Below are positions 25,774 to 33,802 of a DNA stretch of 64,000 nt, piece after piece (within the stretch, counting starts at the first letter, position 1; each line of letters begins with the position of its first letter). Under the pieces are notes generated by a model, which saw only the letters and a list, made by a program, of their open reading frames with translations, was not told where the DNA came from and made no database searches. The DNA is from Sphingomonas sp. GC_Shp_5 (GTDB taxonomy: Bacteria > Pseudomonadota > Alphaproteobacteria > Sphingomonadales > Sphingomonadaceae). The stretch covers positions 1-64,000 of the forward strand of contig NZ_JALNUP010000016.1 of assembly GCF_026540855.1 (NCBI RefSeq), given 5' to 3'. A program made the translations under genes and the position numbers.

Positions 25774-26229
25774 CTAGGCTTGCTTACGGATGAAGCAGAT
25801 AGCGTCTCGAAGCAGATATTGAAGGTTGTGGAGATCAAGGTTGAGAGCTTCAGGATCACCGCGGCCATAATCGAATACCGCGCTGCTAAGCGGTATTGCC
25901 TTTTCTGAATGCAGGCCGCGTTCGTCACTGCTCCGCACATGCTTGAGATGGTGCGCAATCATGTCCACGATCAGAAATTCAAACGATTCTTTTCGCCATT
26001 TCTGACGCAAACTTGCGGGCTTGAGCTTACCCTTTTTCGCACGGTCGACCGCGTGGAAAGTTGCTACACACGCGAGATACGCATGTCTTCCCGATCGAGG
26101 GTTGCAGCGGAACTCCTCGAACGTCGGCACAATGATCTGGTTTATATAACCCGAAAGGTCATCCATTCCTGAGTGATTACGAAGCATCACAGGAGCTTCG
26201 TTTTCGGTCGTGCTGTGACGATTAGACAT
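25774..26229 (-). CDS. Hypothetical protein, 151 aa
   Basis: The ATG at 26229 (MSNRHSTTENEAPVMLRNHSG) follows the primase stop by 31 bases and is preferred to the extension overlapping the primase gene. The product is helical and basic (AVDRAKKGKLKPASLRQKWRKESFEFLIVDMIAHHLKHVRS). It and the next gene have more moderate G+C than the rest and may have been acquired together. No family is recognised. Confidence 0.6.
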   Translation of the reverse strand: MSNRHSTTENEAPVMLRNHSGMDDLSGYINQIIVPTFEEFRCNPRSGRHAYLACVATFHAVDRAKKGKLKPASLRQKWRKESFEFLIVDMIAHHLKHVRSSDERGLHSEKAIPLSSAVFDYGRGDPEALNLDLHNLQYLLRDAICFIRKQA

Positions 26230-26260
26230 CCGGCGAGGCTCTGCTGCTAGGCCGTTCCGG

Positions 26261-27184
26261 TCAAGCAGAACGGCTAGAAGCCTCGTTTTGGAGATGCGCT
26301 CTCCATGCGTCGTTCCAGTCGTCATGATGCTCGGGGATGCGGCTGACGAGCTCCCGACCATTGGCAGTGAGATGATCGAACGCCTTTTTCAGCAGGCGCT
26401 CGGCAGCATGGCCACGATCGCCATAGACGATCACGCGGCGCACTTTTTCCGGGATAGCGACGAAGGCGAGCCGCTCCACGCCGCCCAGCGCCCAGGTCGG
26501 CGTGCCGAACAATTCCATTGCAGAGTGCGCGTCCTCGATGCCTTCGGCGAGGCCCAGCTCGTCCGTGGGGGGCGCGAGCCGGATCGCGGCAGTGCCGAGT
26601 AAGCCGAGCGAAACCTTGGGCTTCGCCATCGGCTTGCGCAGCACGTTGTCGGGATCGAGGAAGGTGCGCTGGACAGCGACCAGGCCAAGGTCGTTTTCGA
26701 CAGCGGCGATCATCGCGGGCATCATGCGCTTGTCCGGGCCGGAGCCGAGAATCGTCGACGGGTTGAAGCGTAGCGCCTTGGGAAAGGGACCGGACAGCCC
26801 GCGCGCAAGGAGGTACTCCTCGGCGAGCGTACCCGCTATCGGGACACTCGCCTTCCAAAGCCGCAGCGCCAGCGCGCCCATGTCGCGCTTGGGTTTGGCT
26901 TCGGGCATCGACAGAGGGCCGCGATCGTGGAGCTTGCGGCGCTGCAGAGCCTTCATCACGTCGACCGTGGTGCAGCCGGCGAAGCAATGGAACAGGATCG
27001 CGGTATCACCGAGGCGGACGGACAGGCTCGGGGAGCCGTCATCGTGCGCGGGACAGCGGCATTCGCCGCGCGTGCCGCGCCACACACCGCCGAGCTGTTC
27101 GACGATGCTCTTGGCGCGGATTTCAGCGTCCAGGGGCAGTCTCGCCATCGCGATCGTCCTGTGGTTGTGATGGATCTCGGTCAC
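26261..27184 (-). CDS. Plasmid primase-like protein with CHC2 zinc finger and Toprim domain
   Basis: The GTG at 27184 has GGAGG five bases upstream; an internal ATG at 27148 is the alternative. About residues 40-75 contain a zinc finger (ECRCPAH...FHCFAGC) as in DnaG-type primases. The C-terminal Toprim domain has LAEGIEDAHSAMELFG and RVIVYGDRGHAAERL; the usual second aspartate of the DxD motif appears as Arg (GDRG), an oddity to note. It probably primes plasmid DNA synthesis after conjugative entry. Confidence 0.82.
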   Translation of the reverse strand: MTEIHHNHRTIAMARLPLDAEIRAKSIVEQLGGVWRGTRGECRCPAHDDGSPSLSVRLGDTAILFHCFAGCTTVDVMKALQRRKLHDRGPLSMPEAKPKRDMGALALRLWKASVPIAGTLAEEYLLARGLSGPFPKALRFNPSTILGSGPDKRMMPAMIAAVENDLGLVAVQRTFLDPDNVLRKPMAKPKVSLGLLGTAAIRLAPPTDELGLAEGIEDAHSAMELFGTPTWALGGVERLAFVAIPEKVRRVIVYGDRGHAAERLLKKAFDHLTANGRELVSRIPEHHDDWNDAWRAHLQNEASSRSA

Positions 27185-27283
27185 GGGTGCCTCCGGCAAA
27201 ATTGAACCGAAGAGCAGCCGGCATCCTCCCCTCCAAGGCGGCGATAGCCGCCCGACTCCGCGTCCTCGCGGACGTCGCGTTTC

Positions 27284-27727
27284 CTAGTTGTAGAGGCCGG
27301 AAAAGAGGTCGCCGATCGCCCGCACGCGAAAGGCGTTCCACCAGCGGCGCCGGCGATGCTCGGCCGCGTCGTGGATCATGTGGCATCGCTGGCAGAGTGC
27401 CGCGAGGTTGCGCCAGCGGGGGCCGCTGTAGGTCGGGTCGTGATTGAGATGCGCGGTTGCGAGATAGACGGGCTTGCGCGTCATCCGGATCGCCTCGAGC
27501 GGCACGAAGGCGGGTGCGTAGCGGAGCCGACGTCCGCGACCATCGCGCCAGGCGTGGATCTCCACGTCCCACCACACGCCATTCGCGCCAGCGAGGAAGG
27601 TGATGTACCGGCCGTGAGGGCGCCGGCAATGCTCGCACCGGCCGCCCGCGCGCGTAAAGCGCACGATGTTGCTGATCTCCGGCCAGTCGATCGGATAAAG
27701 CCAACGATGTTCCGGGCGGATCGGCAT
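27284..27727 (-). CDS. HNH endonuclease-like protein
   Basis: The 147-residue protein has two CxxC pairs (CEHC and CQRC) that can hold a zinc ion, and an HNH-type core LATAHLNHDPTYSGPRWRNLAALCQRCHMIHD, with His-Asn-His spacing typical of HNH nucleases. It has no signal peptide. It lies upstream of the small lipoprotein region and downstream, on the same strand, of nothing closely coupled. Its role on the plasmid is unknown; homologous small HNH proteins occur on mobile elements. Confidence 0.75.
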   Translation of the reverse strand: MPIRPEHRWLYPIDWPEISNIVRFTRAGGRCEHCRRPHGRYITFLAGANGVWWDVEIHAWRDGRGRRLRYAPAFVPLEAIRMTRKPVYLATAHLNHDPTYSGPRWRNLAALCQRCHMIHDAAEHRRRRWWNAFRVRAIGDLFSGLYN

Positions 27728-27796
27728 AAGGCAGATTCTGAATCATGCCGTACCGGAACGAAAGGAGAAAATTGCCGGGAGCGGCAATATTCTCCG

Positions 27797-28024
27797 TCAC
27801 GGTTTGGACGGCGCCGCAGAGTTGCCGGTGCTCGATCCATTGTCGGTCGGCGTGACATACTCATAGGTGCCGGGCTTCGATTTGGCGTAGGAGCCAGCTC
27901 GCGGATTAGGGACTTCAGGATTGTCGCGGTAATAATCCCCGACCGACTGCTTGGCGGGTTGCTTGTTACATCCGGCGATGATGGCGGTGCCGGCAATCAG
28001 AACAATGAGGGTAGGGCGGTTCAT
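27797..28024 (-). CDS. Small lipoprotein, 75 aa
   Basis: A typical lipoprotein signal (MNRPTLIVLIAGTAIIAGC) places the lipidated cysteine at residue 19. The mature part is short and flexible, with YYRDNPEVPNPRAGSYAKSKPG and a Ser/Asn/Pro-rich end. It should be anchored in the periplasm by its lipid. The function is unknown; entry-exclusion or surface roles are common for such plasmid proteins but not shown here. Confidence 0.7.
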   Translation of the reverse strand: MNRPTLIVLIAGTAIIAGCNKQPAKQSVGDYYRDNPEVPNPRAGSYAKSKPGTYEYVTPTDNGSSTGNSAAPSKP

Positions 28025-28257
28025 GGGCGATCCCTTGGCTGTTGATTTCGATCAGGCATCCCGTCTCGCGACGCTCGGGGTAGAGTTCGCGGCCGTCGCA
28101 ATCACTGGCTGAAGCAGCTGAAGTCGAAGGGCTTGACCGAAGGTCCGCCCTCCTGAGCAGGCGAGGATCGTCACCCGGTAGGGCCGAAACCGCGCCTGCG
28201 GGTTCGGTCGCGGTGAAGCCGCGATAGAGCCGTGCCGAAGGCCGCCCCCGCGCTTCA

Positions 28258-28584
28258 TCAGCTTTGCTCAGGTTCGGCCTTGGTCAGGACCGAAAACGTG
28301 TCCGCAATCAGCTCGGTGCGGTACGAAATATCGTTGCTTTCGCCTTGGTGATTGCTCTCACGAACGCGGCCGGTGATGTGGACCAGATCGCCCTTTCCAG
28401 CGCCTTCGACCTGGCTGGCGACGTTCGAGAAGCACACGACACTGTTCCAATGGACGTCGGTTTTCCAGTCGTCCCCGTCGCGTCGATTGTAGTTCGCCGC
28501 CACACTTACGTAGCTCACGCGCTCGCGCACCGTGATCTTGCCGATCCGGCCGATGATCCGAAACTCCGCGATATTCTGGGGCAT
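28258..28584 (-). CDS. ssb: Single-stranded DNA-binding protein (short OB-fold)
   Basis: A 108-residue OB-fold protein: FRIIGRIGKITVRERVSYVSVAANYNRRDGDDW, then WNSVVCFSNVASQVEGAGKGDLVHITGRVR, matching the SSB core. It lacks the long flexible tail and acidic tip of chromosomal SSB. Plasmid-encoded SSBs protect the transferred single strand and dampen SOS induction. The ATG at 28584 is preceded by AAGGAGAAG. It sits in the maintenance region with primase and ArdC. Confidence 0.9.
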   Translation of the reverse strand: MPQNIAEFRIIGRIGKITVRERVSYVSVAANYNRRDGDDWKTDVHWNSVVCFSNVASQVEGAGKGDLVHITGRVRESNHQGESNDISYRTELIADTFSVLTKAEPEQS

Positions 28585-28635
28585 CGTCTTCTCCTTTGCT
28601 GGGGTGAAATGCAGAATCCGCGCGGTACAGACGCG

Positions 28636-29283
28636 CTAGTCGCGCTGCTCCTCGGCGTGCCGAAAGTGGTATTTCGCGATGTTTTCAGGCGTCGCGTAGA
28701 GCTGGTACGCCCGCGTCCAGTCGTGGCTTATCTCGCGCTGGGCCGTTGCGAGCGGCACCTGATGGGTGCAGACTAAGCGCCACAGCACATAGGCAAGTAC
28801 GTTCTTGTCGCCGGCGTTCGCTTGACCGCTCCGCGGTTGCAGCCAGAGATCGCGCCGGTCGAGCGGCGCGCCGCCGATCGAGATCGGGATCAGATGGTCC
28901 AGCTCATAATCGGCCATCGCTTCGCCTGGATGCTGCGCATCCATCAGGCGGCGCTTGAGCGGGCTGGTGATCGCATAGGTGGGACGCGCCGCCCGGGCGT
29001 AGCCCGGGCGGCAGATCGTCTCGTCAATGTTGTCCTGGGTGATAGCGGGATCCGTCGCACCGGGAGTTTCGCGCGGCGGAAGGCGGGTCGCGACGTTGGT
29101 CGGAAGGAGCGGGTTATGTGCGACCTTTGATAGGCTCGCGACAGCATCGCAGATCGAGCCGTCGCCGGCTGCGGTGCAACCGAAAGCGCTGCCGGTGGAT
29201 GTCCGATGGTCAGCCGAAGGACGGTGCCATAGGGCAACCACGGCGAGGATCGCGGCCCCGCCCAGTATGGCGCGCGCTCTCAA
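28636..29283 (-). CDS. Exported HNH-nuclease-like protein
   Basis: An N-terminal hydrophobic segment (AILGGAAILAVVALW) suggests export or membrane anchoring. The C-terminal half has YELDHLIPISIGGAPLDRRDLWLQP, the DH..P...GG......LW pattern of secreted HNH-like endonucleases, followed by basic residues. The likely start is TTG at 29283; the true start could be further upstream. A periplasmic nuclease on a conjugative plasmid might act in recipient-donor competition or exclusion (speculative). Confidence 0.65.
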   Translation of the reverse strand: MRARAILGGAAILAVVALWHRPSADHRTSTGSAFGCTAAGDGSICDAVASLSKVAHNPLLPTNVATRLPPRETPGATDPAITQDNIDETICRPGYARAARPTYAITSPLKRRLMDAQHPGEAMADYELDHLIPISIGGAPLDRRDLWLQPRSGQANAGDKNVLAYVLWRLVCTHQVPLATAQREISHDWTRAYQLYATPENIAKYHFRHAEEQRD

Positions 29284-29608
29284 GCGAGGCTCGCTAACGG
29301 GGCGGGCGCGCGGCGGTGGGCTGCCACGATGCCCGCGATGACGCGGGGAAGATGAGGCGTCCGTGCCATTGTCCCATAATAACCTTTAATCGAAGATGGA
29401 CAACGGCTTTTGAAGAACGTCCTTCACGGTGCGGGTTCGCGACGCGCCCTTTCAGCGAGCTGAGCCCGAAAAAACGCGAGCACCGGGCACGACGGCGGCT
29501 ATTTGAGGACGGAGCAAGCCGCTTGCTCCCATCGGGGAGCATTCCGGCGCCGAAGGCGACGGTCCCGTATCTTCGCATTTCGATGACGGCGGTTTGGCGT
29601 GATGTCGG
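29284..29608. other. Intergenic region with two hairpins
   Basis: No gene is supported. Perfect stems lie at 29332-29347 (CCCGCG, loop ATGA, CGCGGG) and 29511-29529 (GGAGCAAG, loop CCG, CTTGCTCC). The second lies about 80 bases beyond the stop of the winged-helix gene and could end or stabilise its transcript, though no T tract follows. A 27-codon minus frame starting near 29377 after AAAGG is possible but unsupported. Confidence 0.4.
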
Positions 29609-30655
29609 TTAGGCAAATCCGAGCCCGTCAGGGCCTCGAGTATCGGCCGACCAGGCCGATTCTTTTTGTCTCATCTTAGAAAATATAGAATCCATTTGAG
29701 GAGCAATGTTTTCCTGACACTCACGGGCTCTGAGATCAGCGCCAGTGCGCCGATCGAGACGCAGGGCGGCGCTATTGAGTGCTGCGCAAACGGCGGGATC
29801 GTCGGGCATGTAACGCCGGCGCTCGCTTAGGGGGACACCTGCCAGCATGGCGGCATGATCTTCAAGCATCCGCTCGCGGCGATGCTCCTCGTCGACAGGG
29901 GTTGGTGTATGGAGGCCGAGCATCTTCTCAAGCCACACGGGGAGGGTGAGGCGGTAGAGATTGGACGTTTGCTCCGATCGCGCGCCGGTTTCGCTGTCCG
30001 TCGAATAGTTGAAGCGCCGGATCCACTCCAGGAGGCCGATGTCCTTCAGGAGGTTCAGGGTGCGGTGGACAGTCGAGCGCGACAAGCCCGTCCAGTCCAT
30101 GATTGTCTCGTAGTCGGGCGTCAGCCAGCCCTTGCGGCCCCGCTCTTCGTGCAAGAGCCGGTCGAGGATGCGTTCGCATGACTGGGTGAATTGGACGACG
30201 AGCTGCTCGCGCTCGGTGAGGTCGCGCACCTTCTGGCGCGCTTCACAGGCAAGCTTCTGCGCGTATTTGAACAGGCTGCGCTTGGCGCGATACAGCCGTG
30301 TCCGCAGAACCGTGCCGAGCGGCCGCATGAACTCGGCTTCTTCCGGGCTTTCGGTCTTGACGCTGTTCGCCCAGATTTTCCGGCGCGTGATGTGCAGCCC
30401 GCCCCTCGGGCGGCCGCCACGGCGAGGCACCATGAGCAGCGCATGGGTGGTCTCGAGGATGACGCGATCGTTGCGATGCTGTGGTTTCTCCAATCCGCAG
30501 ATGACGCGAAGCGGCAGCACCGGGACGCCGTGGCGTCGTTGGGTGGCCTGGAGGTCCAGCGCGGTGCGGATGTTCTCGTAGGAGACGCCCTCGGCGCGCA
30601 GGTCGTCGACGACCGAGCCCGATAGCTCGATCAGGTCTTGCTTGATGAACCCCAT
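29609..30655 (-). CDS. Winged-helix DNA-binding protein next to the replication origin, 348 aa
   Basis: Residues about 185-230 form a winged helix-turn-helix (TPDYETIMDWTGLSRSTVHRTLNLLKDIGLLEWIRR). The N-terminal half is basic, with RRGGRPRGGLHITRRKIWA. Proteins of this type lie opposite RepA next to iteron origins in sphingomonad plasmids, so a role in replication or its control is likely but not proven. The next gene across the iteron region is repA, on the same strand. Confidence 0.75.
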   Translation of the reverse strand: MGFIKQDLIELSGSVVDDLRAEGVSYENIRTALDLQATQRRHGVPVLPLRVICGLEKPQHRNDRVILETTHALLMVPRRGGRPRGGLHITRRKIWANSVKTESPEEAEFMRPLGTVLRTRLYRAKRSLFKYAQKLACEARQKVRDLTEREQLVVQFTQSCERILDRLLHEERGRKGWLTPDYETIMDWTGLSRSTVHRTLNLLKDIGLLEWIRRFNYSTDSETGARSEQTSNLYRLTLPVWLEKMLGLHTPTPVDEEHRRERMLEDHAAMLAGVPLSERRRYMPDDPAVCAALNSAALRLDRRTGADLRARECQENIAPQMDSIFSKMRQKESAWSADTRGPDGLGFA

Positions 30656-30803
30656 TTTCCGTCCCCGTCTGGGAGCCGGAACCAGGCAAAACTAGAGCGT
30701 GGCGCGAAGCGCGCTCCCTTGAACCGAAGCTCAGGAACGAGTAAAAGAGGGGTGTTCTACGACCCGATCGATGCCGCCAAGCATCGCTCAACACGTTCCA
30801 GGG

Positions 30804-30825
30804 TGCCCGGCCTCCGTGCCGGGCA
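30804..30825. terminator. Stem-loop between the winged-helix gene and the iterons
   Basis: A perfect 8-bp stem TGCCCGGC/GCCGGGCA with loop CTCCGT, followed on the plus strand by TTCGTTT. It could terminate transcription entering the origin. No longer T run is present. Confidence 0.4.
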
Positions 30826-30928
30826 TTCGTTTATGTGGTCACGGCCGCGTCCCTTTTGGCCGAACGCGCCATGCATCCAGTCCAGTTTCGATTGTGGAGA
30901 AGTCGAAGCGCCGGCGAAACGGCTATGA

Positions 30929-31054
30929 TTCGTGTTTTCGACGACCGATCGCAGAAAAAGTTCGTGCTTTCGATGACCGTTCAGCCGCGAGTTCGTGCTT
31001 TCGATAACCGAGGTTCGTGCTTTCGCGGACCCAAGTTCGTGCTTTTGACAACCA
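30929..31054 (+). repeat. oriV: Replication-origin iterons, right of the repA stop (five copies)
   Basis: Five 19-bp direct repeats fit TTCGTGYTTTCGNNNACCG, at 30929, 30961, 30992, 31014 and 31036 (the last two diverge at the end: ACCC, ACCA). Start spacings of 32, 31, 22 and 22 are near whole helical turns, as expected for RepA binding on one face. They adjoin the end of repA and probably form the main origin. Confidence 0.85.
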
Positions 31055-31105
31055 GTCGAGAGCCGGCAGCCCGCAATCCGATTCGTGATTCGGCGCGAGG
31101 TTTGT

Positions 31106-31966
31106 TTAAGCCGCCGCGAGTAGTGCGCGTGGCGTGATCTTCACACGCATCGCGCCAGCATTTCGACGTGTTCGGCCGCTGGGCGATGTTGCTGCGCTTT
31201 CCACAAGATCGAACGCGTAGCCAGGAATGACGTCTTCATCGGCAATCCGCTTCAGCTCGAAGCGGAAGCTCTTGAGCGGGCTTTGATAACCGAGCTGGAG
31301 GCGAAGCTCGTCCAGATCGACGTCGATCGCGCCATGCACGCACGCGGAACGCGCTACCTCGTACAGGCGGCGCTCGACCGGGCCGAGTTGAAAGTAACTC
31401 GAGGCATAATCAAGAACACGTCGATCGCGCAGAATCGCGCGGTATAGCCAGTCGCATAGCCGCACTTTGACGGCTTTGAGGCGCTTAACCCCGGTCTTGG
31501 TCTTGGAATAATGGAGTTGCGCTTCGGAGAGCCATGAGAAGAAGCCGGCTTGGCCTTCGCCTCCGGCCTCGATGTTGGTTTTTATCTGGGTGCCCTGAAG
31601 GCGCTCCAAGGCGTCTGAAAGCCTTGAGTAGGATCGGGCCGATCCACTGACCCCGGTGATCCGGAACAGGTCGTGGGCGGTGAAGTAGAACTCCTGGCTG
31701 ACATCAACGCCAGCCTCTAGCTTCGCCACCATCAGGCTGGCGATGTAGAGGAGGACTTCCTTGTCGTAGATGGTCGCGACGCCCTTGGCCGTCGCGGTGA
31801 TCTCGATCGACACCGCATCGCTCTTATAGGCGAGTGGCTTGGTCCATTTGCCCTTGCTGAGCGCGAAGAAAGGGAAGGCCATGAGCGACTGCTCGCCACG
31901 GACCTCGGTCAGCAGCGGGCTGTCGAGAGCGAAAAGGTCGCCTTGGGGTATTACGGCTTGGCTCAT
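31106..31966 (-). CDS. repA: Replication initiator protein A (RPA family)
   Basis: The ATG at 31966 gives 286 residues starting MSQAVIPQGDLFALDSPL, with the RPA-family features LMAFPFFALSKGKWTKPLAY, IEITATAKGVATIYDKEVLLYIASLM, and a C-terminal winged helix (LDYASSYFQLGPVERRLYEVARSACV, LQLGYQSPLKSFRFELKRI). It binds the iterons on both sides of its gene to start plasmid replication; the repeats upstream of the start probably allow autorepression. QGDLF at residues 8-12 resembles a beta-clamp-binding peptide. Confidence 0.93.
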   Translation of the reverse strand: MSQAVIPQGDLFALDSPLLTEVRGEQSLMAFPFFALSKGKWTKPLAYKSDAVSIEITATAKGVATIYDKEVLLYIASLMVAKLEAGVDVSQEFYFTAHDLFRITGVSGSARSYSRLSDALERLQGTQIKTNIEAGGEGQAGFFSWLSEAQLHYSKTKTGVKRLKAVKVRLCDWLYRAILRDRRVLDYASSYFQLGPVERRLYEVARSACVHGAIDVDLDELRLQLGYQSPLKSFRFELKRIADEDVIPGYAFDLVESAATSPSGRTRRNAGAMRVKITPRALLAAA

Positions 31967-31991
31967 GGTTCGCTTCCGGGTGGCAGCCAAT

Positions 31992-32125
31992 CGGTTGGCG
32001 AAAACACGAAGATTGACCTGCCCCGCGACCATAGCCCTCCTAAAACGGGGATTCGAGCGCGAAAGTTCGTGCTTTCGGCAACCGTTTGAAGATGTCTCTG
32101 GCGGCCTTCGTGTTTTCGCCAACCG
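31992..32125. repeat. Iterons upstream of repA (three copies)
   Basis: Three 19-bp copies of the repA-downstream iteron occur: 31992-32010 in inverted orientation, and 32066-32084 and 32107-32125 in direct orientation, reading TTCGTG(C/T)TTTCG(C/G)CAACCG. The inverted copy sits 26 bases upstream of the repA start, suited to autoregulation of repA. Confidence 0.8.
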
Positions 32126-32368
32126 TTGGCGCAAGGCGTGTTTCGCTCCTGCTCAAGGGATTGGATCTCAAACGGCGTCATGCCGAGGAGCATAGCAGCT
32201 TATTGGTTAGTCCTACAATGTCATTTGTTCGATTCTGGACGCTCGAAACGACGCTGGCGAACGCAGCGTTAAGCTTAATTCAGGTGCCAACAGGGTCGTT
32301 TCGGTATAGAGTGCTTGCGAGAACACGGCCCTATGGCAGTGGCCACTTCGATATATGAGATACGTTCA

Positions 32369-32626
32369 ATGCCCAAATGTCTCCACCTAGAGGAGATTAC
32401 TCAGCCGGCTGCCGTTATTTTCGGCTTGCGGCTTAAGAAGCGCCGGAAAGAACTTGGGCTGTCCCAGGCCCAGCTTTTTGAGCGAACGGGGATCGCTCCG
32501 GGTTACATTTCTTACATCGAAAATGGCCGCGCAAACCCGACGATCGATATGATGGTGAAGCTGGCCGATACCGTCGGTTTACAAATCTGGGACATGCTGC
32601 GTCCCGAGACCGAACAGAGCGCCTGA
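32369..32626 (+). CDS. XRE-family helix-turn-helix regulator
   Basis: An 85-residue protein that is almost entirely an XRE domain: LRLKKRRKELGLSQAQLFERTGIAPGYISYIENGRANPTIDMMVKLADTVG. The start at 32369 (MPKCLHLEE) has only a weak ribosome binding site, and an in-frame ATG at 32333 is the alternative. It is divergent from repA across the iteron region, so control of plasmid replication or transfer is plausible (inference). Confidence 0.85.
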   Translation: MPKCLHLEEITQPAAVIFGLRLKKRRKELGLSQAQLFERTGIAPGYISYIENGRANPTIDMMVKLADTVGLQIWDMLRPETEQSA

Positions 32627-32784
32627 CAAAAAGCATCCAGTATGAAGGTTTTAAGGCAATTCTTTTTCGTTGCCGACGCGCCGGGACATAATTAGAAACA
32701 TTAGCAACTTAGCGGCGCTCACAAAAGACGCCCTTCTGGGAGGTCGAATCCTGGGGACCCTGGGGGGAAACCGAGGGAGTTGGT

Positions 32785-33069
32785 GTGGCGGCTAGCGTAG
32801 AATGGCGGTCCCTTGTCGCGGACCGCATCCGAACTTTACTCAAGGCAAGGGGTCTCTCCGCTCAGGATCTAACGGAAAAAGTCGAACTTCCCGCCAAACA
32901 GGTCGTAGCAATCTTAGACGCGCGTCCTGTGCGGGTCAGGTCCCGGGACCTCGACTTGATCGCTGCTGTCCTCGGGACCGCTGCCTACGCTCTTTTTCTG
33001 CCGGTTGACGCGCCGATCGAGGTCGTACCGTTCGAGATAGTTGAACAGGGTGGATCGTCCCACTCCTAG
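32785..33069 (+). CDS. Small helix-turn-helix (lambda repressor-like) protein
   Basis: The GTG at 32785 follows GAGGGAG. The 94-residue product has a lambda-repressor-like domain (SLVADRIRTLLKARGLSAQDLTEKVELPAKQVVAILD, LDLIAAVLGTAA). Its last 52 codons overlap, on the opposite strand, the C-terminal codons of the recombinase-like gene. It follows the XRE gene on the same strand and may act with it. Confidence 0.65.
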   Translation: MAASVEWRSLVADRIRTLLKARGLSAQDLTEKVELPAKQVVAILDARPVRVRSRDLDLIAAVLGTAAYALFLPVDAPIEVVPFEIVEQGGSSHS

Positions 33070-33555
33070 CGCCTTCGCGACATCTGTCGTCGTGGCACCC
33101 GGCTCGTTCAACTTCGCGCGGATCTCAGGCAGCTTGTCTGGACTAAGGATACGTTTTCGGCCGGCCTGCGCCATTTCGGGCGGGTGCGTCTTGATACCGT
33201 GCATGTGCCGATAATGCGTATCCAGCGCGTCGAGTAGGGTGTGCAGCCGATCGTCGCCGTTGGGTTCTATGACGATCGCAGGGGAGCAAAGCTCAAAGCT
33301 GACGCCGGCTTTGAGGAGCTTGGCGACCGCGCGAATGAGCATGGGGGTCGTCTGGGAAAGGCACGAGAGGTCGTGGACCTTTACCCGATCGCCTGGTGCG
33401 AGCCGGATGCCTTTGCGGGCGAGTATGTCGCCGAGTTGGTTGAAGGTCTTGCGGCCAGCGAAGATCCGAACGTCGTCCGGCTTGAGACATATTTCTTGAG
33501 ATTGGACGGACGCCGAGCCTGGGGTTTCGGCGAGGAAAGCGACCGTAGTTCTCAA
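32914..33555 (-). CDS. Serine recombinase-like protein without the catalytic serine
   Basis: The C-terminal helix-turn-helix KLPEIRAKLNEPGATTTDVAKALGVGRSTLFNYLERYDL matches that of resolvases and invertases. The middle (GDRVKVHDLSCLSQTTPMLIRAVAKLLKAGVSFEL) follows the resolvase core, but the active-site region has FLAETPGSA where families have YxRVST, and LSCLSQT replaces the DRLGRS arginine segment. It therefore probably binds DNA without recombining it. The start is TTG at 33555. Its C-terminal 30 residues look like an added tail and overlap the small HTH gene. Confidence 0.7.
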   Translation of the reverse strand: MRTTVAFLAETPGSASVQSQEICLKPDDVRIFAGRKTFNQLGDILARKGIRLAPGDRVKVHDLSCLSQTTPMLIRAVAKLLKAGVSFELCSPAIVIEPNGDDRLHTLLDALDTHYRHMHGIKTHPPEMAQAGRKRILSPDKLPEIRAKLNEPGATTTDVAKALGVGRSTLFNYLERYDLDRRVNRQKKSVGSGPEDSSDQVEVPGPDPHRTRV

Positions 33556-33802
33556 CTTTCTGCCCTTTGCCCGAGACGCCTCAGCTTGCGAGAGCGCGGA
33601 ATCCTGTCGGTCCGGACTCTCTTAAAGGGCCATTTCCTATGCGACACGGCACCGTTGAGCAACCTCACCACGACACCTCCTTTCGGCTGATTCCGTACCG
33701 GTAAGCCAATGGCAATCATGCCGGCTCGTCCGGAATGGGTGTTGCAACGCCGTACACCTTCGATCATAAGACATTCCTGCACAGGGTGACGGAGAAGCAG
33801 TC

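Noticed and set aside
28052..28258. Open frame of 68 codons overlapping the ssb stop as TGATG
   Set aside because: The overlap looks like coupling, but the product is Arg/Ser/Ala-rich without any structural pattern, and the region is better explained as the space between ssb and the lipoprotein gene. Kept out for lack of support.
30929..31054. Possible CRISPR array from the repeated TTCGTG motif
   Set aside because: Repeats are 19 bp with gaps of 3 to 13 bases, far too short for spacers, and they flank repA; these are iterons.
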